Below, piece after piece: positions 7,332-14,381 of a stretch of 41,071 nucleotides of DNA. A model generated the notes under the pieces. The model did no database searches. It was not told the origin of the DNA and saw only the letters and a program-made list of their open reading frames with translations. A program made the translations under genes and the position numbers. Source of the DNA: Gemmataceae bacterium (GTDB lineage: Bacteria; Planctomycetota; Planctomycetia; Gemmatales; Gemmataceae); the NCBI GenBank assembly GCA_009691845.1, contig SIAJ01000048.1, positions 1 to 41,071 of the forward strand, given 5' to 3'. Every line of letters starts with the position of its first letter. Position 1 is the stretch's first letter.

Positions 7332-9131
7332 TCAAACCCGCTTGAACTGCTTGTCCAACTCATGTCTGCTGAACACCAGCGAGGTTGGCCGGCCGTGTGG
7401 GCAGTGGTGCGAATCTTCCGCCATTGGCTTTAGTTGCATGAGATAATCGATCTCTTCTCGCGAAAGTCGATCACCCGCTTTCACCGCCGCCTTGCAGGCC
7501 ATCGTTGCCAGTAAGTGATCGAACAATTGCTCGCGGGTCGGTGGCCGATCCTTGGTTGAAAGCACATCGACTACGCTCTGAAAAATCTGCCCGACGGGTA
7601 CGCGGCCCAGCAAGGCGGGATAACTCGACACGGCCACCGTTCCCGCTCCGAAGTCCTCGACCTCCAAACCCAACTCGGCCAACTGCGTGCGGACTTCAAG
7701 CACCGCACCGGCCTGCTCCATCGTCAGTTCCATCGGCTCGGGAATGAGCAATCTCTGCACGTCCAGCTTGCCTTCACGCAGACGGTTTCGCAGTTGCTCG
7801 TACAGGATGCGCTCGTGCAACGCATGTTGATCGATGACCACCATGCCATCGCGAGTCTCGACAATCAGGTAGCTATCGTGTATCTGAATCGCCCGCGTCA
7901 ACGGCCCGGCGGGCAGTTCAATCGGCAACGTCGAGCCGGGGGCGTCCGCGACTGGAGAGGGCTTCACGTCGGCGGGCGCTCCATTTTCGGGGGGGAGAAC
8001 CGGATGCGGAATCTGCGGTGCGATGTTCCTTGGTTCCGGAATGGCCGTCGGGATCTGCGAGTACATCCCCGGTGCCGGCTCGTAGCCACGCGGGTACATC
8101 GGCTGCGCTCCGCCTTCGGGCACCTGTAATCGCGGTACGAGATTCTTCGACAGGAGGGCCTTCTTCACCGCGGACCGCACTAGGTGATACAGAGCCTGCG
8201 AATCGCGGAAACGCACCTCGGATTTTGTCGGGTGAACGTTCACATCCACCTGATCGGGCGGCAAGTTCAAGAAGAGAAACCCGACCGCATATCGGCCCGT
8301 CATCAGCAACCCGCGGTACGCCTCCTGCAACGCGTGCCCCAGGCTGCGGTCGCGAATGCAGCGGCGATTCACGAACAGGTACTGCAATTTCGCGTTGCCA
8401 CGATCGCATACCGGGTCGGCCACATAACCGCTTAGCGTGAGGGGCCCGATCTCGGCCTTTACCTCGATCAACGCCTCGCGGACATCCTTGCCGAAAAACA
8501 AGCCGATGCGTTCGAGCAAACTGGCCTCGGCCGGTACCTCGTGAACCATCTTGCCGTTGTGCCGAATGACAACATGCAAATTGGGGATGGCCAGAGCAAG
8601 ACGCGTGGCAACCTCGACGACGTGCCCCAGTTCCGTGGACACAGTGCGGAGAAACTTCTTTCGCACCGGTGTATTGAAGAAGAGATGCCGCACTTCGACA
8701 CGCGTGCCGGGCGAACCGTTCCAGGGACGGACTTCACTCAACTCTCCGCCATCGCTGAACAACTCGGAACCTTCGGCATGCCCGGCCGCACGAGACTGAA
8801 TAGTCACGCGGGCCACACCGCCAATCGAGGCCATCGCCTCGCCGCGAAAGCCCATCGTGCCAATGCGGAATAAATCGTCGGCATCATTCAACTTGCTGGT
8901 CGCATGGCTGGCGAAGACGAGCGGCAGATCAGCAGGCTCGATACCGTGCCCGTCATCGACGACGCGAATCAACTCCGTGCCGCCGACTTCGAGTTCAATG
9001 TCAAGCCGACGAGCCCCAGCATCGATCGAGTTTTCGAGCAATTCCTTGACAACACTCGCCGGCCGCTCGATCACCTCGCCCGCGGCAATCTTCGTGATAA
9101 CGGACGACGGTAACTGACGGATTCTCGGCAT
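7332..9131 (-). CDS. mutL: DNA mismatch repair protein MutL
   Basis: Links mismatch recognition by MutS to strand removal. At 599 residues it is normal for MutL. The GHKL ATPase domain shows ENSIDAGA (33-40), DDGHGI (59-64), SHATSK (75-80) and GFRGEAMASI (94-103). A proline-rich linker spans about 335-405. The C-terminal dimerisation domain has DQHALHERILYE (434-445), matching the DQHAx2Ex4E endonuclease motif, with ACKAAVKAG near 545 and CPHGRP (577-582). This makes it an endonuclease-proficient MutL, as in bacteria without MutH. The gene follows the response regulator on the same strand, 55 bases downstream, with a strong hairpin in between. Confidence 0.97.
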   Translation of the reverse strand: MPRIRQLPSSVITKIAAGEVIERPASVVKELLENSIDAGARRLDIELEVGGTELIRVVDDGHGIEPADLPLVFASHATSKLNDADDLFRIGTMGFRGEAMASIGGVARVTIQSRAAGHAEGSELFSDGGELSEVRPWNGSPGTRVEVRHLFFNTPVRKKFLRTVSTELGHVVEVATRLALAIPNLHVVIRHNGKMVHEVPAEASLLERIGLFFGKDVREALIEVKAEIGPLTLSGYVADPVCDRGNAKLQYLFVNRRCIRDRSLGHALQEAYRGLLMTGRYAVGFLFLNLPPDQVDVNVHPTKSEVRFRDSQALYHLVRSAVKKALLSKNLVPRLQVPEGGAQPMYPRGYEPAPGMYSQIPTAIPEPRNIAPQIPHPVLPPENGAPADVKPSPVADAPGSTLPIELPAGPLTRAIQIHDSYLIVETRDGMVVIDQHALHERILYEQLRNRLREGKLDVQRLLIPEPMELTMEQAGAVLEVRTQLAELGLEVEDFGAGTVAVSSYPALLGRVPVGQIFQSVVDVLSTKDRPPTREQLFDHLLATMACKAAVKAGDRLSREEIDYLMQLKPMAEDSHHCPHGRPTSLVFSRHELDKQFKRV

Positions 9132-9146
9132 GTTTCAAGCAACTCT

Positions 9147-9175
9147 GTTTAGCGTTCGAGCCAACGGCTCGAACG
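9147..9175. repeat. GTTTAGCG-type hairpin repeat, copy A
   Basis: GTTTAGCG leads into a perfect 10-bp stem, CGTTCGAGCC / GGCTCGAACG, with loop AAC. The same layout (GTTTAGCG, 10-bp stem, AAC loop, different stem bases) occurs at 27412. It lies between the end of the response regulator gene (9187) and the start of mutL (9131), so it may stop or trim the upstream transcript. Confidence 0.7.
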
Positions 9176-9186
9176 AAGAATGTGTC

Positions 9187-10704
9187 CTACTCTTCATCCC
9201 CGCGTTGCCCGGCCTTGCGGAGTTTTTTATCCAACGCGTCGGCGGTCATGCCGAGCGATTTTGCCGCAGCCGCAATATTGCCATTCACGGCCGCGAGTGT
9301 GTCGCGAATCTTATCGAGCAGCTTCCACTCCGTGATCTGCCTATAGAGAGTCCGCTCGCCGATGCCGAGCATTTTGGCAGCCTCTTCCCGGTTGCCGCCG
9401 GTTTGTTCGAGGGCCTTTTCGGAATAATAACGCTCGACCTCGCTCAACGGTTTCCCGATGAGATGATCCGCTCCCGACCCGCCTTCCTCGGCCACGACCT
9501 TGATCGCATCGCCATCTTGCAGATCGTCCACGTCAATCACGCCATCCTGATCCTGAATGACCAGGCTCTCCACGAGGTTGCGCAGTTCGCGAACGTTGCC
9601 GGGCCAGGGATAATTGCGAAATGCATTCCAGACTGCATTCGTGACTTTGGGTACTTTCTTGCCGTAACGCGGCGCGAACTCTTCCAGGAAGTTCGTGGTT
9701 AACAGTACCACGTCCTTGCCGCGTTCTCGCAGTGGTGGAATTCGCAACAAGCCAACCCGCAGGCGATAGTAAAGGTCCTGGCGAAATTTTCCGTCCTTGA
9801 TCATCTGCTCGAGATCGCGGTTCGTGGCCGCGATGAGTCGTACATCCACTTTGAACGTATCGTTCGAACCAATCCGGCTGACCTCGCCGTTCTCCAGAAC
9901 ACGAAGCAGCTTGGCCTGAAGAGCAGCAGGCATGTCGCCGATTTCGTCGAGGAAGAGCGTCCCACCATTGGCGTACTCGAATCGACCCTTGCGGAGTTTT
10001 TCCGCTCCCGTGAAGGCGCCGGCCTCGTGGCCGAACATTTCGTCATCGAGCAGATTTTCGTTCAGGGCCGCACAATTCATGGCCACGAACGGCTTGTTCT
10101 TTCGCGGGCTATTCGTGTGCAAGGCTTTTGCGACCAGCTCCTTGCCCGTGCCGTTTTCGCCGAGAATCAACACCGTTGCACGAGTTGGCGCATACTGCTT
10201 GAGCCCACGCATCAGGTCGCGCATCTTGGGACTGTTGCCGATCAGCCCCTCGAAGCCGAATCGCTCATCGAGTTGTTTCCGCAACTCACGAATGGTTTGC
10301 AATCGACGCAGTTCGTCGGCCGACTTGTTGACGACGGCAAGCAACTCTTCCTTGGTAACCGGCTTGAAGATGTACCGCGACGCCCCTTCCTGAAGGGCCT
10401 GCACAGCCTTCTTCACGTCGCTCGAACCGCTGATGACCATCACGAGCGCGTCGCCGTGTTCCTTGACGCGCCTGACGATTTCGAGGCCCTCTAGATCGCC
10501 CATTCGCAGATCGGTGAGCACCAGGTCGAACTCTTCCTCCTGGATCTTCTTGGCACCGGCTTTTCCACTCGTAGCCACCTGACAGAGGTAGCCAGCCCCC
10601 TCCAGGATCTCGGCCACGGTCTCGGCGTGGTCGCGCTCGTCGTCGATGACGAGGACGCGAAGATGATCGTCCATAGACTCGGTCAGGGTGCTCTCGGCCT
10701 TCAT
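9187..10704 (-). CDS. Sigma-54-dependent NtrC-type response regulator
   Basis: A 505-residue transcription activator for sigma-54 promoters. The receiver domain (about 14-130) has D21/D22, phosphoacceptor D65 in VLTDLRMG, and K114 in FKPV. The AAA+ domain (about 150-390) shows Walker A GENGTGKE (182-189), the sigma-54 contact GAFTGA (229-234) and Walker B TLFLDEIG (249-256). A Fis-type helix-turn-helix follows (GGNREEAAKMLGIGERTLYRQI). Past it is a second helix-turn-helix-like stretch, NGNIAAAAKSLGMTADALDKKL, ending the protein; this addition is unusual. No histidine kinase gene is adjacent. Start could also be M11 (10674). Divergent from the HD-GYP gene; a GTAG-type repeat lies between them. 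Confidence 0.95.
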   Translation of the reverse strand: MKAESTLTESMDDHLRVLVIDDERDHAETVAEILEGAGYLCQVATSGKAGAKKIQEEEFDLVLTDLRMGDLEGLEIVRRVKEHGDALVMVISGSSDVKKAVQALQEGASRYIFKPVTKEELLAVVNKSADELRRLQTIRELRKQLDERFGFEGLIGNSPKMRDLMRGLKQYAPTRATVLILGENGTGKELVAKALHTNSPRKNKPFVAMNCAALNENLLDDEMFGHEAGAFTGAEKLRKGRFEYANGGTLFLDEIGDMPAALQAKLLRVLENGEVSRIGSNDTFKVDVRLIAATNRDLEQMIKDGKFRQDLYYRLRVGLLRIPPLRERGKDVVLLTTNFLEEFAPRYGKKVPKVTNAVWNAFRNYPWPGNVRELRNLVESLVIQDQDGVIDVDDLQDGDAIKVVAEEGGSGADHLIGKPLSEVERYYSEKALEQTGGNREEAAKMLGIGERTLYRQITEWKLLDKIRDTLAAVNGNIAAAAKSLGMTADALDKKLRKAGQRGDEE

Positions 10705-10859
10705 TCGTGAACTCGTGTTGCCCGCAAGGTCAGGCCATTTTACCGAGACAGCCCCAAGTTGACACGCTCAACGGACCATGTTCGCGCGGCGAAGCCCGGA
10801 CAATCGGTACTTTCGGAACGACAGTCAAGTCCGGTCGATTCGGACTCCGATTGCTTCAT

Positions 10860-10951
10860 AGTAGTCGGCACACTCCGTGCGGCGACCGATCGGGCCTGGA
10901 GGGCACGGGGATGCTCTCGGCTAGGTCCGCACACGGAGTGTGCCGACTACT
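10860..10951. repeat. GTAG-type repeat, copy 3 (perfect 20-bp arms)
   Basis: Arms at 10860-10879 and 10932-10951 are perfectly complementary (AGTAGTCGGCACACTCCGTG and its reverse complement) with 52 bases between. The right arm sits inside a small palindrome GCACAC-GGA-GTGTGC. This is the only copy placed upstream of genes on both sides, in the region between the response regulator and HD-GYP genes; it ends about 35 bases before the HD-GYP start. Confidence 0.85.
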
Positions 10952-10986
10952 TTGATCAAAATGCCGGGCTTCGAGGAGCGAATACC

Positions 10987-12456
10987 ATGAATGACACCCG
11001 AAAATTGCTGAATCGGATCGCGGAGTTTCGTCAACGTCTGGAGGCCATGCCGCGATTGGTGCCCGCCGTTGGCGAGCGTGTTCCCGAGCCTGCACCCCAA
11101 AAAACGAAACCCGTTGCCGTGGAAGCGGGCACGCGAACGCAGGCCATCCTTGAGGAATCGTTGCGACAGCTCGGCGGGGCCCCGGAATCGTCCCCCGTGG
11201 CGTTGTCAAATCGAGCGCGACGTCTGCTGGTCGATGCACAGGGCCTGGTAACGCGGCTCAAGATCATGGCCGACGACCCACTGTTGGCCGGACCGCCACC
11301 CTCGTCGCAAACGGACGGAGCCGATCCCTTGGCCGTCCATTTTCGCGAGACGGCGTCGATGACCGAAGCAGCCGTGCGTTATGCACTGACCATGCCGGAA
11401 TCGGCCAGCGAACAAATGCGCCTCTGCGAAGGGCTGGAAGGCATGATCGACGCGGCCCGGCGGCGATTCGAAATGTTGGCGAATGCGCTCGAACGACGAC
11501 GATGCGAGAACACTCGGATCGACACGCTGACGCGGTTTCTCTGCAACCTGGATTCCGGAAGCAGTCCGCTTGATCCTTCGCCGTTGCTGTCGCTGGCCGA
11601 CGAATTGTTGAATGAAGAACCGGGTCGGCCCTTGCGATTCGCGACCTGTGGTGCGGGCGAAACACAAGCGTTTCTTGGGAGCGAAAAGTTTCCTGCCCCG
11701 GCCCGCTTCGTCGCCATGCATTCGCTGAATTGTGCGTGCGTGGCCGCCCGGCTCGTCCAGCACGATCCGGAATGGCGGATGCAAGCCCGCGATGTGGTCC
11801 TCGCTGCTCTCTTGCACGATGTCGGCATGTTGCGAATCGACCCGGCGTTTTTGGCAGAAGAGGCGAAGTGGGACGAGGAGCACCGTACGGCGATAAAGTT
11901 TCACACGCGGTCTGGTGCCGAGCGAATTCTGGGGCGGCTACCAGGATTTAGCGGGTTGGCGGGCATCGCGGCAGGCCACCACGAACGGGCGGACGGCAGC
12001 GGCTATCCGGCCGGGCTGCACAACGATCAGGTGTCCCCGCTAACGCGGCTGATCGCGGCCATCGATGTGTACGTGGCCATGTGCTCCGCCCGTCCGCACC
12101 GCGAGCCGATGGATTCGCGAGCCGCCTTGACTGATGTGCTCCTGATGGGAGAAGCCGGCCAGCTCGACCGCGTGGCGACCGACAAGTTATTGAGCCTGGG
12201 GCTTTATCCGTCCGGCAGCATCGTGGAACTGAGCGACGGATGGACGGCCCTGGTGTTGACGGCACGTGATCCGCGGAGTGAAATGCAGAAGGCAGCGAGG
12301 CCGCAAGTCGCTTTGTTGGCCGATCCTGCGGGACGAGCGTTGGCGAACCCGCGTTTTCTTGATCTGGCCGGTTCCAACTCCGGCAATGTGATTCGAGCAC
12401 TGAGTGGCCACGATCGGCTACAACGATTGGGCAGGAGCTATCCGGAATGGGCTTAA
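10987..12456 (+). CDS. HD-GYP domain protein, probable cyclic-di-GMP phosphodiesterase
   Basis: A 489-residue cytoplasmic protein. The C-terminal half holds an HD-GYP domain with HDVG (277-280) and HHERADGSGYP (331-341), followed by the usual IAAIDVYVAMCSARPHR and YPSGSIVELSDG stretches, so the metal-binding and GYP residues for cyclic-di-GMP hydrolysis are kept. The N-terminal half (1-200) is helical with no domain I recognise; it contains an Arg-rich coiled region around residues 130-180. ATG 10987 was chosen because GAGGAG lies 8 bases upstream; the open frame further upstream runs through a repeat. The next gene starts 10 bases before this one stops. Confidence 0.92.
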   Translation: MNDTRKLLNRIAEFRQRLEAMPRLVPAVGERVPEPAPQKTKPVAVEAGTRTQAILEESLRQLGGAPESSPVALSNRARRLLVDAQGLVTRLKIMADDPLLAGPPPSSQTDGADPLAVHFRETASMTEAAVRYALTMPESASEQMRLCEGLEGMIDAARRRFEMLANALERRRCENTRIDTLTRFLCNLDSGSSPLDPSPLLSLADELLNEEPGRPLRFATCGAGETQAFLGSEKFPAPARFVAMHSLNCACVAARLVQHDPEWRMQARDVVLAALLHDVGMLRIDPAFLAEEAKWDEEHRTAIKFHTRSGAERILGRLPGFSGLAGIAAGHHERADGSGYPAGLHNDQVSPLTRLIAAIDVYVAMCSARPHREPMDSRAALTDVLLMGEAGQLDRVATDKLLSLGLYPSGSIVELSDGWTALVLTARDPRSEMQKAARPQVALLADPAGRALANPRFLDLAGSNSGNVIRALSGHDRLQRLGRSYPEWA

Positions 12457-13223
12457 TGGGCGGCTATCGTGTTCATCACTGGTGGAGGCGTCCCGACCTT
12501 TCCGAAAACCGTCCGCCCGTAGGTTACTTCGCCAGCGTGCGTCATCCGTGGATCGCGCTCATCGTTCTGATTCCGCTTCTCGCCGTCTACGAAATCGGCG
12601 TACACAAATCGACTTCAGCGAGTGGCTCGCTACGTGCCGGCGTTGAACTTTGGCTTCAGCATTGGCTCGAACAAACGAGCAATGTGCCCGCGTTCGTGAT
12701 TCCCTCCGCCCTCGTGGGATTACTCCTCCTCTGGGCTCTACTCCGCGGGAACGACCGCCCCACACACTTCATCGTCCCGACACTCGGCATTCTGTTCGAA
12801 GGCGTCGCCGCGGGCATCGGCCTGTATGCGTTGTGCCTGAACACACCGCTGCTTCTGGAAAAAGCCGGCGTGCCCGTCGCGGCCGTGAACATCCAGGGAT
12901 CGCAGGTTCTCACCTACCTCGGCGTCGGCCTCTATGAAGAAGCCATCTTCCGGCTCATCGGTTTCGGCATGTTCTCCTGGATCATGCGAGCGGTCTTCAT
13001 CCCGGCAATCGCCGCGATCCCGATCGCGATGCTCATTTCCGCAGCCGCCTTCGCCCTCGCCCATGAGTTCGTCCATACCGAGCCGTTCGTGCCCTTCGTC
13101 TTCTTCACCCGCATGTTGATTGGGGCCACGCTGGCAATGCTCTTCTGGCTAAGAGGTCTCGGCGTCGCAGTCGCCGCGCACATCGTTTACGATGTGGTGG
13201 CCTCGGGACAGATGCAAGGGTAG
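12447..13223 (+). CDS. CPBP-family intramembrane metalloprotease (CAAX/Abi type)
   Basis: A 258-residue membrane protein with about seven hydrophobic segments. The family's motifs are present: EEAIFR (E164, E165, R169), H206 in FALAHE and H245 with D249 in AHIVYD, all lying in or near membrane helices. Bacterial members process or interact with membrane substrates; the substrate is unknown here. The ATG overlaps the last 10 bases of the HD-GYP gene, so the two are likely co-expressed. A terminator is not obvious; after the stop comes a stretch of about 380 bases with only a transposase remnant. Confidence 0.9.
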   Translation: MGLMGGYRVHHWWRRPDLSENRPPVGYFASVRHPWIALIVLIPLLAVYEIGVHKSTSASGSLRAGVELWLQHWLEQTSNVPAFVIPSALVGLLLLWALLRGNDRPTHFIVPTLGILFEGVAAGIGLYALCLNTPLLLEKAGVPVAAVNIQGSQVLTYLGVGLYEEAIFRLIGFGMFSWIMRAVFIPAIAAIPIAMLISAAAFALAHEFVHTEPFVPFVFFTRMLIGATLAMLFWLRGLGVAVAAHIVYDVVASGQMQG

Positions 13224-13315
13224 ATCGCTTTTAGACGTGTCGCTGTTTTGTCCCAAGGTGTCATTCCAGAAGGAGATCGCAACGGCGAGGCTCCACGAAG
13301 GACATTCGCACCAGC

Positions 13316-13470
13316 ATGGCCCGAGTTGTGGGCACGATCCGCAACCCGAACGTCGTGGGCAGAACCTGATCGCTCGCTGGCAACAGTCCGGCGAGACCAT
13401 TCGCCGCTTCTATCGTCAACACGCGCAGAGCGAAGCCAGTTTCCACTTCTGGCGGGACGACCATCGGTAG
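13316..13470 (+). pseudogene. Frameshifted N-terminal fragment of a transposase-type protein
   Basis: The ATG at 13316 opens MARVVGTIRNP, which stops soon after at TGA. In a neighbouring frame the text continues as PERRGQNLIARWQQSGETIRRFYRQ and HAQSEASFHFWRDDHR, then stops at 13468-13470. The W-x-x-SG-x-x-xx-FxRxH-x-xSEASFxxWR pattern is that of the short helix-turn-helix protein of IS66-like or related elements. So this is a remnant with one frameshift and no downstream transposase. No terminal inverted repeats were found. The rest of the 13224-13607 gap holds no gene I can support. Confidence 0.6.
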
Positions 13471-13607
13471 CGTGCAGCCAACAAACAGCGAACAATGCCT
13501 GCTCTACTCGGCGGCAAAAAGTAGAATGCCCCCGATACACCTGCGTCTGATTCAACCTTTCCAATTCCCTACCTTCTTGTTTTCTTCGTCTGCGATAGGA
13601 CTCACTA

Positions 13608-14381
13608 ATGACTGCTTTCAGAACGCGCCTGCGGAACCGAGAGAGCCTGATCGGGCCGTTGCTCACGCTTGGTTCACCCGAGGTGGCCGAGGTCTTTGCG
13701 CTGCTCGGGTACGATTGGTTGTGGATCGATCTGGAGCACACGTCGCTGAGCCTGGAGCGAGCGCAGATGCTCATCCAGGCCACGGCCGGGCGGGCTGGAA
13801 CTGTCATCCGCGTACCCTGGAACGACCCGGTTCACATCAAGCATGCCCTCGATCTTGGTTGCGATGGCGTCATTGTGCCGCAAGTGAAGACTGTGGGAGA
13901 GGCTGTTAAAGCAATCGCCGCATCGAAGTACCCTCCGGCCGGAGTTCGAAGTGTCGGCATCGCGCGAGCGCAGCAATACGGCTTGACGCTTCAGGACTGC
14001 GTATTGAAGGCGAACGATCGCGTGTCCGTGATCCTTCAGATCGAACACGTCGATGCTTTGCCGAACGTCTCCGATATCCTTCAAGTACCGGGATTGGACG
14101 CGATCCTCGTTGGACCGTACGACCTATCGGCCAGCATGGGAATGCCCGGACAGATCAGCCACCCGGACGTGTCGGCCGCGATCGACACGATTGCTGCCGC
14201 GTGCAAGAAGCACAACGTCGCCTGGGGGGCCTTCGCTCCCAATGTCGAAAGCGCAAAGGCACACATAGCACGCGGTGCAACGCTGATCGCACTCGGAACC
14301 GACACGATTCACCTGTGGACAGCCGCACGCTCGGCACTGGCTGAGTTGAAACAAATCACACGCAGAGACGCAACCTCGTGA
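13608..14381 (+). CDS. HpcH/HpaI family aldolase
   Basis: A 257-residue class II pyruvate-type aldolase, cleaving or forming a C-C bond on a 2-keto-3-deoxy type acid with a divalent metal. Family residues are visible: H44 in IDLEHT, R68 in RVPWND, metal ligands E146 in LQIEH and D172 in GPYDLSASMG, matching the spacing of HpaI (H45, R70, E149, D175). The exact substrate cannot be told; sugar-acid or 2-keto-4-hydroxy acids are usual. No signal peptide, so cytoplasmic. The stop codon overlaps the GTG of the next gene (GTGA), so this cytoplasmic enzyme and the exported esterase are translationally coupled. Confidence 0.92.
   Translation: MTAFRTRLRNRESLIGPLLTLGSPEVAEVFALLGYDWLWIDLEHTSLSLERAQMLIQATAGRAGTVIRVPWNDPVHIKHALDLGCDGVIVPQVKTVGEAVKAIAASKYPPAGVRSVGIARAQQYGLTLQDCVLKANDRVSVILQIEHVDALPNVSDILQVPGLDAILVGPYDLSASMGMPGQISHPDVSAAIDTIAAACKKHNVAWGAFAPNVESAKAHIARGATLIALGTDTIHLWTAARSALAELKQITRRDATS

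Noticed and set aside
10759..10986. N-terminal extension of the HD-GYP protein
   Set aside because: It is translated repeat and spacer DNA; ATG 10987 follows a good GAGGAG.
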